A stretch of 64,000 nt of DNA from Arthrobacter sp. SLBN-100. GTDB lineage: Bacteria; Actinomycetota; Actinomycetes; Actinomycetales; Micrococcaceae. Positions within the stretch are counted from its first letter, which is position 1. The number at the start of each line of letters is the position of its first letter. The stretch spans positions 2,356,001 to 2,420,000 of the forward strand of contig NZ_VFMY01000001.1 in NCBI RefSeq assembly GCF_006715305.1. Reading direction: 5' to 3'. The notes beneath the pieces are model-generated. The model was not told the DNA's origin. It did no database searches and was given only the letters and a program-made list of their open reading frames with translations. Below, one piece after another: positions 18,362 through 28,333 of this stretch. Made by a program: the position numbers and the translations under genes.

Positions 18362-18490
18362 ACAGGGCGTAACCAACTGTCCTGGGCTTCCCGCCTGTCT
18401 CCGTTGGGTGGGAAGGCAGGGAACATCACCGGCAGTCCCGCCGTTGCAAACACGGGGACCAAGCCCCGCCAAATCTCAAGGACTGTTTAC
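18362..18490 (+). promoter_or_regulatory. Structured leader before the SMR pair, unclassified
   Basis: The 129-nt region before the first SMR gene can fold into TTCCCGCC pairing (one G-U) with GGTGGGAA around an 11-nt loop, and further on CGGGG pairing with CCCCG. SMR genes are often preceded by guanidine riboswitches, but I could not match this leader to the consensus of the ykkC, mini-ykkC or class III types. It may be a terminator for the upstream hydrolase gene plus a promoter. Confidence 0.25.
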
Positions 18491-18847
18491 ATGAAGTGGA
18501 TTCTTCTCGCCGGCGCGATCCTGAGTGAGGTGACGGCGTCCCTCTCCTTGAAAGCCGCCCTTGACGATTCTGCTTTCTTCATCGTGGTTGTTGTCGGCTA
18601 CTCCGCGTCCTTCGCCTTCCTCGCAGGAGTCCTCCGCAAAGGACTTGGCCTTGGAGTCGCCTATGGCATCTGGGCCGCGCTGGGAGTGACACTCACCGTG
18701 CTGCTGGCCGCCCTCATCTTCGGCGAGGCGCTGACCCCGATGATGCTGATCGGCGTCACCATGGTCATCGGCGGCGTGCTGTGCGTTGAACTCGGATCAC
18801 ATAAAGAGCCGGCTGAAGAGCCCACCAAAGAAATGGCCGGCTCATGA
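18491..18847 (+). CDS. SMR-family efflux protein, subunit 1
   Basis: A 118-residue four-helix small multidrug resistance protein. The essential membrane Glu is E13 in LLAGAILSEVTASLSLK, equivalent to EmrE E14. Helix 3 carries LGVAYGIWAALGVTLTV. The C-terminus has a short acidic tail (KEPAEEPTKEMAGS). The ATG at 18491 gives the usual MKWILL N-terminus; an upstream in-frame start would add an implausible 29-residue leader. It overlaps the next SMR gene by 4 nt, so the two probably form an obligate heterodimer like EbrAB or YkkCD. Substrates are likely cationic amphiphiles or guanidinium compounds. Confidence 0.9.
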   Translation: MKWILLAGAILSEVTASLSLKAALDDSAFFIVVVVGYSASFAFLAGVLRKGLGLGVAYGIWAALGVTLTVLLAALIFGEALTPMMLIGVTMVIGGVLCVELGSHKEPAEEPTKEMAGS

Positions 18848-19164
18848 TGTGGCTCTTGTTGTCGGCGGCAATCCTCACCGAGGTGACCGCCACCTTGTTC
18901 CTGCGTGTCGCTTCCACCGGCAAGCGACACTGGTACATACCCGTCGCCGTCGGGTACTTCCTGGCGTTCACGCTCCTCACCCTGACCCTGGAGCAGGGGA
19001 TGAATCTCGGGGTTGCCTACGGCATCTGGGCCGCGGCCGGAGTAGCACTGACCGCCGTTGCCAGCCGAGTCTTCTTCAAGGAGACCATCACCCCCGTCAT
19101 GATGCTCGGGCTGGGACTCATCATCGGCGGAGTCCTGCTCATCGAACTGGGCGCAGCGCACTAG
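18844..19164 (+). CDS. SMR-family efflux protein, subunit 2
   Basis: This 106-residue four-helix SMR protein has the conserved E13 in LLLSAAILTEVTATLFLRVA, the helix-3 motif LGVAYGIWAAAGVALTAV and a final helix GLGLIIGGVLLIELGAAH. It starts inside the stop of its partner (ATGA). Paired SMR genes with this overlap usually encode asymmetric dimers in which the two subunits insert with opposite topology. Confidence 0.9.
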   Translation: MMWLLLSAAILTEVTATLFLRVASTGKRHWYIPVAVGYFLAFTLLTLTLEQGMNLGVAYGIWAAAGVALTAVASRVFFKETITPVMMLGLGLIIGGVLLIELGAAH

Positions 19165-19184
19165 GCGCCCCGATTTCAGACGTA

Positions 19185-19197
19185 GCGGCTTAGCCGC
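19185..19197. terminator. Weak stem-loop between convergent genes
   Basis: GCGGC and GCCGC flank a 3-nt loop between the SMR pair and the convergent transporter gene. Only 5 bp long, so support is weak. Confidence 0.25.
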
Positions 19198-19279
19198 AGC
19201 AGGCACTTCGCGAGCGGAGCGTCGACGTCGGGAGCTGTGCCGCTGCCTCCACGGGCAGGCAGGGGCACAACGCCGGCAG

Positions 19280-20635
19280 TCAGGCCTTCCGGGTCTCGAG
19301 GTCCTCAAGCGACTTGCCCTTGGTGTCGGAGGACAGGAAGGTGGCCAGCGCCGCAGCGATACTGATGCCGAAGGTGATCAGCCCGATGACCAGCGGGACA
19401 TTGGTGGAGCCAGGAGGCGCCACTGCCGTGAAGATGCTCGGGAAGAACGAGGCGATCATCAGGCCGATGTTCTGTGACACTGCAAAGCCGGTCACCCGGA
19501 TCCGCATGGGGAACTGTTCCTGGAAGAAGGTGGCGAACGTGGCGTTCCACATCTGGAAGAAGATTCCCTGCACGATCAGCACGCACACAAAGACGAGGAA
19601 CAGGCTTCGCTGGTCGATCGCCCACAGGTAGCCCCAGGTCAGGAGACCGCCGCCCAGGCCGCCGGCCAGCATGAGGGTTTTGCGTCCAATCCTGTCGGAC
19701 AAGGCGCCGAAGACCGGGATGGTTATCACTGCGGCGATGTTGGCCACGAGCGTCACCCAGAGGAATTCGCTGCTGGAGAATCCGATGCCGTAGCCCTTCT
19801 GGGTGGCGTAGGAGACGCCGAAAATCAGGGTGGCCATGCCGATCACGTTGGTGAAGGTCATGATGATGCAGCGGATCAGGACGCGTGGGTGGGTGCGCAT
19901 GAGCTCGACGAGCGGGAACCGGCGCTTCTCTTTGCCCGCTTCGGACTGGGCCAGGTACGCCGGGGGCTCCTGGACCCGGCGGCGGATGATGTATCCCGCC
20001 AGGATCACGAAGGCGCTGAGCAGGAACGGGATGCGCCAGCCCCACGTCTCGAACTGGTCTTTGGGGAGAAGTGCGGACAGCGGAAGCAGCACTGCGGTGG
20101 CGAGGATGGAGCCCACCTGCGTTCCCTGGAGGCTGAAGCTCGCGAAGAAGCCGCGCCTGGCGTCAGGCGAATGCTCAACGATCATCGCGCTGGCACCGCC
20201 CAACTCGCCGGCAACCGCGAAGCCCTGGACCAGGCGGAGGACCACCAGCAGGGCGGGGGCGAGGATGCCCACCTGGCCATACGTTGGCAGCAGCCCCACT
20301 GCGAAGGTAGCGAAACCCATGAGCAGCATCGCGAAGACGAGGACATTCTTCCGGCCATGCTTGTCACCGATGGCCCCCAGGACGACAGCTCCCACCGGGC
20401 GGGAGACATACCCCACGGCATACGTCGCCAGCGAGGCGATGATTGCAACGGTTGAATTCCCGCTGGGGAAGAAGATGGCCGGGAAGATGAGCGTCGCGGC
20501 CAGCGAGTACAGCGCGAAGTCGTAATACTCCAGGGCGCCTCCGATCCAGCCGCTCATCGCGGCTTTCTTCGGGTCCCTGCCCTGATGGCCGGCGTCGAGC
20601 TTGGGACGGATGTCCGTTGCGGGAATGGTGGTCAT
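19280..20635 (-). CDS. MFS transporter, metabolite:H+ symporter (MHS) type
   Basis: This 451-residue, 12-helix major facilitator has the MHS-family hallmarks: SGWIGGALEYYDFALYSLAA in helix 1, the cytoplasmic loop GAIGDKHGRKNVL after helix 2 and a second loop FGALSDRIGRKTLML. The family moves carboxylates, proline/betaine, shikimate or alpha-ketoglutarate with protons; the substrate here is unknown. The start at 20635 (MTTIPATDIRP) was chosen because AAGGA lies upstream and the extra 45 residues of the longer frame are unrelated to transporters. A good promoter at 20773-20801 gives a leader of about 130 nt. Confidence 0.88.
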   Translation of the reverse strand: MTTIPATDIRPKLDAGHQGRDPKKAAMSGWIGGALEYYDFALYSLAATLIFPAIFFPSGNSTVAIIASLATYAVGYVSRPVGAVVLGAIGDKHGRKNVLVFAMLLMGFATFAVGLLPTYGQVGILAPALLVVLRLVQGFAVAGELGGASAMIVEHSPDARRGFFASFSLQGTQVGSILATAVLLPLSALLPKDQFETWGWRIPFLLSAFVILAGYIIRRRVQEPPAYLAQSEAGKEKRRFPLVELMRTHPRVLIRCIIMTFTNVIGMATLIFGVSYATQKGYGIGFSSSEFLWVTLVANIAAVITIPVFGALSDRIGRKTLMLAGGLGGGLLTWGYLWAIDQRSLFLVFVCVLIVQGIFFQMWNATFATFFQEQFPMRIRVTGFAVSQNIGLMIASFFPSIFTAVAPPGSTNVPLVIGLITFGISIAAALATFLSSDTKGKSLEDLETRKA

Positions 20636-20772
20636 GCGATGGTTTCCTTCGGCGTCTTTGGCAAGGAGCCGGAACTCTTCCGTTCCGGCGTGGCTTTTTC
20701 GTCGCGACTGCTGGTGGGTTTGAAGGGACAGGCAACTCTCGGGTCCGCCTGTGTTCTTGAATCGTTTCATAA

Positions 20773-20801
20773 ATTTTACAGAGTGATGGGCAACACGTCA
20801 A
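20773..20801 (-). promoter_or_regulatory. Promoter of the MHS transporter gene
   Basis: On the minus strand, TTGACG (20801-20796) and TAAAAT (20778-20773) are separated by exactly 17 bp, a near-consensus SigA promoter. The remaining 20636-20986 intergenic sequence shows no gene and no FurA-type regulator before katG. Confidence 0.65.
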
Positions 20802-20974
20802 AGCCACCCCGGCGAAGCGCAGCACGGCAACCTGAAAGACACTTTTGATGGCTATCGCGGGGAGAAAATCCGCCGATTCCCAGATGGCTTAAGGGCTCTC
20901 CCCCGCACGTCCGCTCATGGTCAAATAGGAGGGTTGCACCGGCTGCCCGAGTCCAACCACGGCCTCGGCCATAG

Positions 20975-23281
<2,307 letters not shown>

Positions 23282-23306
23282 GCCCGGTTTACTGATTAGG
23301 GCGCCT

Positions 23307-23333
23307 GGGCCGGCTGCTTCCTGCGGCCGGCCC
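23307..23333 (+). terminator. katG terminator
   Basis: GGGCCGGC pairs with GCCGGCCC around an 11-nt loop, 25 nt after the katG stop. Confidence 0.6.
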
Positions 23334-23360
23334 GGACTGCTCATCATGCCGTTTCAAGTA

Positions 23361-23437
23361 GGGTGATTGCCCGCAAAGAAAGGGGAGATTGCCCGAATTA
23401 AGGGGGGTTATTGCCCGTTAAAAGGGGTGTTTTCCCG
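23361..23437. repeat. Four phased copies of a 13-bp GGG..CCCG element
   Basis: Four near-identical 13-mers occur: GGGTGATTGCCCG (23361), GGGAGATTGCCCG (23383), GGGTTATTGCCCG (23405) and GGGTGTTTTCCCG (23425). Start-to-start distances are 22, 22 and 20 bp, close to two helical turns, so all copies face the same side of DNA. Each has GGG/CCC dyad symmetry and lies in A-rich linkers. A TTGAGG (23438-23443) and CAGAAT (23462-23467) 18 bp apart follow directly and could be a promoter. The array lies 360-435 bp before the glucan operon. It is probably a multi-site operator, but this is inference. Confidence 0.75.
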
Positions 23438-23700
23438 TTGAGGACAAACAGTTCCCTATGCCAGAATGGGCATGGTTTCGCTTGTTCACGATAGGAAATT
23501 CGTAGAAAGCAAAGTATCTGGCCGCCTGACTCAGCTCTTACGCGGCCGGTTCGGTCCCCGCGATACCGGGGACGTGCCGGGTTGCGGGTGGCAACTCAGC
23601 ATTCTCCTACAGTCATGGCCCCCCGTGAGCCTGAATAAGGCGTCCCCAGTAATCGGAACTGGCGGTGGACCCGTTCCGATCGATGATGGGAACGGCGATC

Positions 23701-23799
23701 ATGACCCGGTTCCTCCGCCTAGGCATTGACGTTGGCTCGAAGACGAACCACACCGGAATAACCGAAGTGGTTCTCCACCCGCCCAGGATGCCAGCGTGA
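23701..23799 (+). CDS. Possible 32-residue leader ORF or gene remnant
   Basis: ATG at 23701 opens a 32-codon frame (MTRFLRLGIDVGSKTNHTG and further residues). Its TGA stop overlaps the GTG start of the glycogen synthase fusion, like the other junctions in this operon. The RLGIDVGSKTNHTG segment resembles the first strand of ASKHA or RNase H-fold proteins, including IS110-type transposases, so it may be a remnant rather than a real leader peptide. No good ribosome binding site was seen. The rest of 23438-23700 contains no convincing gene. Confidence 0.2.
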   Translation: MTRFLRLGIDVGSKTNHTGITEVVLHPPRMPA

Positions 23800-26700
23800 T
23801 GCTTACTGATCTGTCTGTCCCCACCAACGGGACCAAGGACGGCGTCCTCCTAAAGGTGGAACCGCCGGAGGTCGCTTTCACTGCCCCGGCCCTTACGCGG
23901 CAACGGGTGCTCTTCGCCAGTGCCGAGGCGTACCCGTTCATGAAGGTGGGCGGACTGGCTGATGTCAGCAGTGCTCTGCCGAAGAGATTATCCGAGCTGG
24001 GCTTTGACGTCCGTCTGGTGATCCCGGCTTACAAAGGCCTCGGAGGCAGCCCGGTGCTGACGATCGATGTGCCGTTCGGTCCGATCGCCGAGCGCGTCAC
24101 TGTTCGCCGGCTCCCGTCCTTGGGCGCAGTGGACGTACTCGCACTTGACGCTCCGGGGTGGTTCGACCGGGAGTTACCGTACAGCTACCAGGACAACGAT
24201 GTCATGCCGTTTGTGCTGTTCTCCAAAGCAGTCACAGCGCTGGCTGCTCAGGGAGAGTGGCGTCCGAACATCATTCACTGCAACGACTGGCATTGCGGGC
24301 TCGTGGCGCAGGAAGCCCGGCAGGGAGTGCACAGGCAGGCGTTAGCAAGTACTGGGATCGTCTTCACCATCCACAACATCGCCTATCAGGGGCCTGTGGG
24401 GGCGGCGACCGACCGACTGATAGGACTGCCGCAGGGCGGAAGTTTGCTCGAACGGGGTATCGCGTTCGCAGACCGGATTAACACCGTTAGTCCCCGTTAC
24501 ATGGAGGAGATCCTCACCCCGGCCCAGGGAGCGGGTTTGGACGGGCTGCTGCGCGCCCGCAGGGGCGCCGCCCGCGGCATTCTTAATGGCGTCGACTACG
24601 CCGAGTTCAGCCCCGGGCTGGACCCGTGGATCGACACCCGCTACAACGGCGACTTTGTCGCAGGCAAGGGCGCGAACAAGAAAGTCCTGCAGAAGCTGAG
24701 CAACCTGGAGCCCGCTCCAGACCGGCCGCTCTTCGGCATGGTCGCCCGGCTGGTATCGCAGAAAGGGATTAGCCTGCTGACTTCCGCCTTGGAGCAGTTT
24801 GTCGCCCGGGGAGCCCAGGTGGTGGTGATGGGTGAGGGCGCGCCCCGGTACAGGCGCCAACTGCAGTTGGCCACCCGGTGTTACCCCGGAAGCGTGAGCT
24901 ACCATCCCACTTCGAGCGAGTCCCTGGCCCGGCAGGTCTACGCCGGCAGTGACTTCTTCCTTGCCCCGTCCGTTTTCGAGCCGTGCGGGCTGACGCCGCT
25001 GATCGCCCTGAAATACGGCACCATCCCCATCGTGCGTCGCACCGGCGGCCTCGCGGACACCGTGACGGATTACGTCGAGGATCCCGCCGAAGGTCTGGGG
25101 TTCGTCTTCGTGCAACGCCGCGTAGCGTCCATGCTGTCGGCTGTGGACAACGCACTGGCAGTCTACTCACGGATGCCTGAAATGAACCATCTCCAGCGGA
25201 GGGCAATGAGGGCAGATTTCTCCTGGCGGGTGCCTGCGCGTGAGTATGTGGCCGTGTACGAGGAGGCTCTGCACTCACGCAGTAACATCGAGGTCAGCCG
25301 GAGCACCGAACAGACCAGCCAGCCGGGACTGCGGTCGAGGCCGGCTTCCGCTCCGCTTCCCCTGGCGCTCGTCCACCATGCCAATCAGTTCCTGATTACC
25401 GACGGCTATCAGGACCGGGAGGGCCTGACCTCGCTCATTAGGGGGTACAGTGCGCTGCTGCGGATGCACGAGAAGTACCGCGTCCCGCTGAACCTCCACT
25501 TGTCAGGGACACTGATTGAAGCCGCAGCCTGGCAGCACCCTTGGTTCCTGGCGGAGGTCCGTCGGCTCCGCGACGTCGGCCTGGTCTCACTCACGGGCGG
25601 GACGTACTCCGAAAACGTCCTTACCGCCTTCGACAGGGAATACAACCGGCGGCAACTGCAGGAGCTGTTTTGGCTCTACCGGCACCACCTCGGGTGCGCG
25701 TCGAGCGATCTGGAGATCTGCTGGGTCCCTGAGCGGGTGTGGGATACGGACCGCCTTGCCAAGGTCCTGACCGACCCCCGGCTGCCAAATGGCGGATATC
25801 GTTACGTCCTGCTCGATGACCGGCTGCTGTATCCCTCCGATGGTGCCCACGGAGTCAGCGACAGGCTTGAATTTGACGGGGCCGACCCGGCCAGCCCTCC
25901 TCCTTCGGATGCCCTCCGCCCATACCGCATCAAGGGCGGCAAGGGCCTGCAGGTCGTGCCGATGTCGACCCGGCTGCGCTACTGGATTCCTCCTGATGAC
26001 AGGAGCCACTGGCGTAGCCTGTCCCGGGCCGCCGAGCTTCCAACGGCTCCCGGTGATGACAGCATCCTGGTCTATGCGGACGACATGGAAAAGAGCGCGG
26101 GAGTGGGGGCGTGGCATCCCAGTGCCCTTGGTCGGTATGAGGAATTCCTGCGCTGGCTTGCCACCCAGCCCAAGCTTTTACCTGTGGACCTATCATCGTG
26201 GCTTCGCCAGCGCCGGAGGAGCCCCGGTGTCCGGGTTGTGGAACGCGGAACCTTCGTGGAGCTGGCTAAGGATTGGCACGCGGGAGAAGACTACAGCGGC
26301 TGGTGCAAGGACGAAGCGTGGGCCCCTTACCAGGAGCACCTCGCCCGGGCCCGCCGTGTAGTGGCCGACGCAGAGCGGGCGGGCGCAGAACACCGGCTGA
26401 CGGCGCTGGCCTGGAAGCATGTGCTTGCTTCCGGGTATGAGACGGCATGGCACGACACTGCCCACCCCGACCGGCTGCCGGCCGCCTGGGCCAAGGCTGT
26501 GGCCAGCCATGTGCGAGCCGCCTGCGTGTTGGCCGCCGCCGCGGGATGGTTCGGCCGGCAGGCCCGCCCGCTGGAGGCCGAAATGATTGACATTGACGAC
26601 GACGGCGCCGAGGAGCTGGTGCTGCGAAGCGAGCACCTGTTCGCCGTGCTCGCCCCGGAGCGTGGCGGTCGGCTGGTCTACCTGGCGTACCGGGGCTCTA

Positions 26701-27329
26701 ACGGGGGCGTTTTGGTGATCGGCAATCCCACTGACGACTGGAACCGCCAGGAGGAGCTGAACACTTACATGGACGTCCCAGCCAACCACCCCGGGGGCCT
26801 TGCCGACGGCGGAGGCGTCCACGACCGATACGAAGTCAGCATCGATTGGGGGGACGGAATAGTCGTATCGGAGCTGAGGAATGTGCAGGAGGACAGCCCT
26901 CTGTTCGGGTTGTGCAAAAGGGTGGCCCTTGCTGGCGCTGTCCCTTCCCTGCTGGTGGCCTACGACCTGCCCCCGGGCGCAGACGGGGTCACCGTCCATA
27001 CGTGCCTGTCGCCGGACTACTACCGGTTACTCCGCCACGGCGTGGCAGCGCTGCAGCGCACTGGAGGAACCAGCTGGCAGGGCGCCTCCAGCAGGGCAAC
27101 CCACGTATGGGTAGCGCTGGCCGACGACGAAGACAGCGCGTGGTGCGACCCGGAAGCACAGGAACCGGGGCACGGCGTCCTCATCAGCCTGCGTGCACAA
27201 GCAAGATCCTTCCACCTGCTCATCGGTCTGGGTGAGATCGACGAGAAGGTCGCCCAGGAAACGGTGAAGTCGGCCCGGGAACGGCTCGCCGTCCTGGCTG
27301 CACGCGAGCTGACGGGAGACCGGGCGTGA
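23796..27329 (+). CDS. Glycogen synthase (GT5) fused to a GH57 domain
   Basis: This 1177-residue cytosolic protein joins two enzymes. Residues about 35-495 are a GT5 glycogen/starch synthase that adds ADP-glucose (or UDP-glucose) to alpha-glucans: KVGGLADV at 50-57, IIHCNDWHCGL, and FEPCGLTPLIALKYGT near the C-terminal nucleotide site. Residues about 520-890 form a GH57 catalytic domain (motif 1 LALVHHANQF; motif 3 CWVPERVW with the predicted nucleophile E646; motif 4 VYADDMEKSAG with the acid D762 or D763). A beta-rich C-terminal part resembles the domain of 4-alpha-glucanotransferases (HLFAVLAPERGGRLVYLAY). GH57 members hydrolyse, transfer or branch alpha-1,4-glucan. GTG at 23796 follows AGGAT. 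It leads a tightly coupled operon with kinases and an exporter. Confidence 0.85.
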   Translation: MMLTDLSVPTNGTKDGVLLKVEPPEVAFTAPALTRQRVLFASAEAYPFMKVGGLADVSSALPKRLSELGFDVRLVIPAYKGLGGSPVLTIDVPFGPIAERVTVRRLPSLGAVDVLALDAPGWFDRELPYSYQDNDVMPFVLFSKAVTALAAQGEWRPNIIHCNDWHCGLVAQEARQGVHRQALASTGIVFTIHNIAYQGPVGAATDRLIGLPQGGSLLERGIAFADRINTVSPRYMEEILTPAQGAGLDGLLRARRGAARGILNGVDYAEFSPGLDPWIDTRYNGDFVAGKGANKKVLQKLSNLEPAPDRPLFGMVARLVSQKGISLLTSALEQFVARGAQVVVMGEGAPRYRRQLQLATRCYPGSVSYHPTSSESLARQVYAGSDFFLAPSVFEPCGLTPLIALKYGTIPIVRRTGGLADTVTDYVEDPAEGLGFVFVQRRVASMLSAVDNALAVYSRMPEMNHLQRRAMRADFSWRVPAREYVAVYEEALHSRSNIEVSRSTEQTSQPGLRSRPASAPLPLALVHHANQFLITDGYQDREGLTSLIRGYSALLRMHEKYRVPLNLHLSGTLIEAAAWQHPWFLAEVRRLRDVGLVSLTGGTYSENVLTAFDREYNRRQLQELFWLYRHHLGCASSDLEICWVPERVWDTDRLAKVLTDPRLPNGGYRYVLLDDRLLYPSDGAHGVSDRLEFDGADPASPPPSDALRPYRIKGGKGLQVVPMSTRLRYWIPPDDRSHWRSLSRAAELPTAPGDDSILVYADDMEKSAGVGAWHPSALGRYEEFLRWLATQPKLLPVDLSSWLRQRRRSPGVRVVERGTFVELAKDWHAGEDYSGWCKDEAWAPYQEHLARARRVVADAERAGAEHRLTALAWKHVLASGYETAWHDTAHPDRLPAAWAKAVASHVRAACVLAAAAGWFGRQARPLEAEMIDIDDDGAEELVLRSEHLFAVLAPERGGRLVYLAYRGSNGGVLVIGNPTDDWNRQEELNTYMDVPANHPGGLADGGGVHDRYEVSIDWGDGIVVSELRNVQEDSPLFGLCKRVALAGAVPSLLVAYDLPPGADGVTVHTCLSPDYYRLLRHGVAALQRTGGTSWQGASSRATHVWVALADDEDSAWCDPEAQEPGHGVLISLRAQARSFHLLIGLGEIDEKVAQETVKSARERLAVLAARELTGDRA

Positions 27330-28333
27330 GTGCACCAAACCCTGACACTGATACACGTGCGCAGAAGCAAGCGATTGCCGAGGCCCTGCTCGCGTCGCCG
27401 CCACCGCTTGATGCCCTGCCTCCGGGACGGGTGCAGGTGCTCACACGCTCGGTTGTGCACGCCTCCCGCAGCCGGCCGGTTGTCCGGTGGACCGTAGCCC
27501 TTGACTCCGGGTCCGGCGCCTCGACTCTGCTGGCAGTGATCGGCAAGGGCTACCGTGCCGGCGGCGGCGAGCAGGCATGGCGGCTGCTCAGGAGCCTGCG
27601 TCAGGCTGGCTTGGATGACGCAGAGCTTAGGGTCCCTGCACCCTACGGGTTTGACCCGTCCCGTCAGCTTCTCGCACAGGAGGAGGCCCCGAACACCACG
27701 CTGCATTCACTCTTGGACGGCGACCCACAATCCGCCGCGCCCGAAGCCGGCCGAGCAGGGCGCTGGCTGGCCCGCCTGCACCATGTCAGGGGTGTTTATG
27801 CGCCCGACCTGGCGGCAGACTTCGAGCGGCTAAAGCTGGCCGAGTATGCCGAGGCGTTGGCCGAGCTCTTGCCCCGGTCCGCCGCGAGAGTGGCAGAGCT
27901 CACCGCAGCCACCGTTGAGGAGCTGGCCAGGGCCGATGGGCCCCGCGTGCTCACACACGGCGACTTCCAACCCAAGAACATCCACTTGGACCGGTACCGT
28001 CTCGTGGTCATCGACTTCGACCGCGCCGCATGGGCCCCTGCCGGGCGGGACCTCGGCCATTTCATTGGGCAGACACTGACCATGGGCGCCTACCGGCACG
28101 GAAACCTCACGGCCGCCGTGCCCTGGGTGGACAGGTTCCTGGAAGACTACTCGGCTGCCGGCGGCGATGAAGGTGCAGTCCGGTCCGTCCCCGCCTACGT
28201 TGCCCGCACCTTCGCCGAGGTCCTTTTCTACCGCCTCGTAGTTCGCCCGGTCCGGGACTCCTCGTTCGTCCCTGACTGGTTGGACGCTTGGGAAGGGGCC
28301 GTCAGCGCCGCCGCGGGAGGGAGGTCCAGGTGA
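27326..28333 (+). CDS. APH-fold phosphotransferase (intact catalytic motif)
   Basis: A 335-residue kinase of the aminoglycoside/choline phosphotransferase fold. The catalytic loop is intact, VLTHGDFQPKNIHLD, with Asp as base and Asn as magnesium ligand, followed by VVIDFDRAAWAPAGRDLGHF, where the Asp corresponds to the DFG position. The N-lobe is short and variable. It starts at a GTG overlapping the stop of the GT5-GH57 gene (GTGA) and ends in the same way on the ABC gene, so it belongs to the operon. The substrate is probably a sugar or oligosaccharide made by the fusion enzyme. Maltokinases belong to a related fold family, but this is not a recognisable Mak. Confidence 0.8.
   Translation: MSAPNPDTDTRAQKQAIAEALLASPPPLDALPPGRVQVLTRSVVHASRSRPVVRWTVALDSGSGASTLLAVIGKGYRAGGGEQAWRLLRSLRQAGLDDAELRVPAPYGFDPSRQLLAQEEAPNTTLHSLLDGDPQSAAPEAGRAGRWLARLHHVRGVYAPDLAADFERLKLAEYAEALAELLPRSAARVAELTAATVEELARADGPRVLTHGDFQPKNIHLDRYRLVVIDFDRAAWAPAGRDLGHFIGQTLTMGAYRHGNLTAAVPWVDRFLEDYSAAGGDEGAVRSVPAYVARTFAEVLFYRLVVRPVRDSSFVPDWLDAWEGAVSAAAGGRSR

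Noticed and set aside
18362..18490. Cobalamin or guanidine riboswitch
   Set aside because: Some GC-rich stems look similar, but the conserved boxes of these classes could not be found, so only an unclassified leader is reported.
23361..23437. CRISPR array
   Set aside because: The repeats are 13 bp with 7-9 bp linkers, far too short for CRISPR repeats and spacers, and no cas genes are present.
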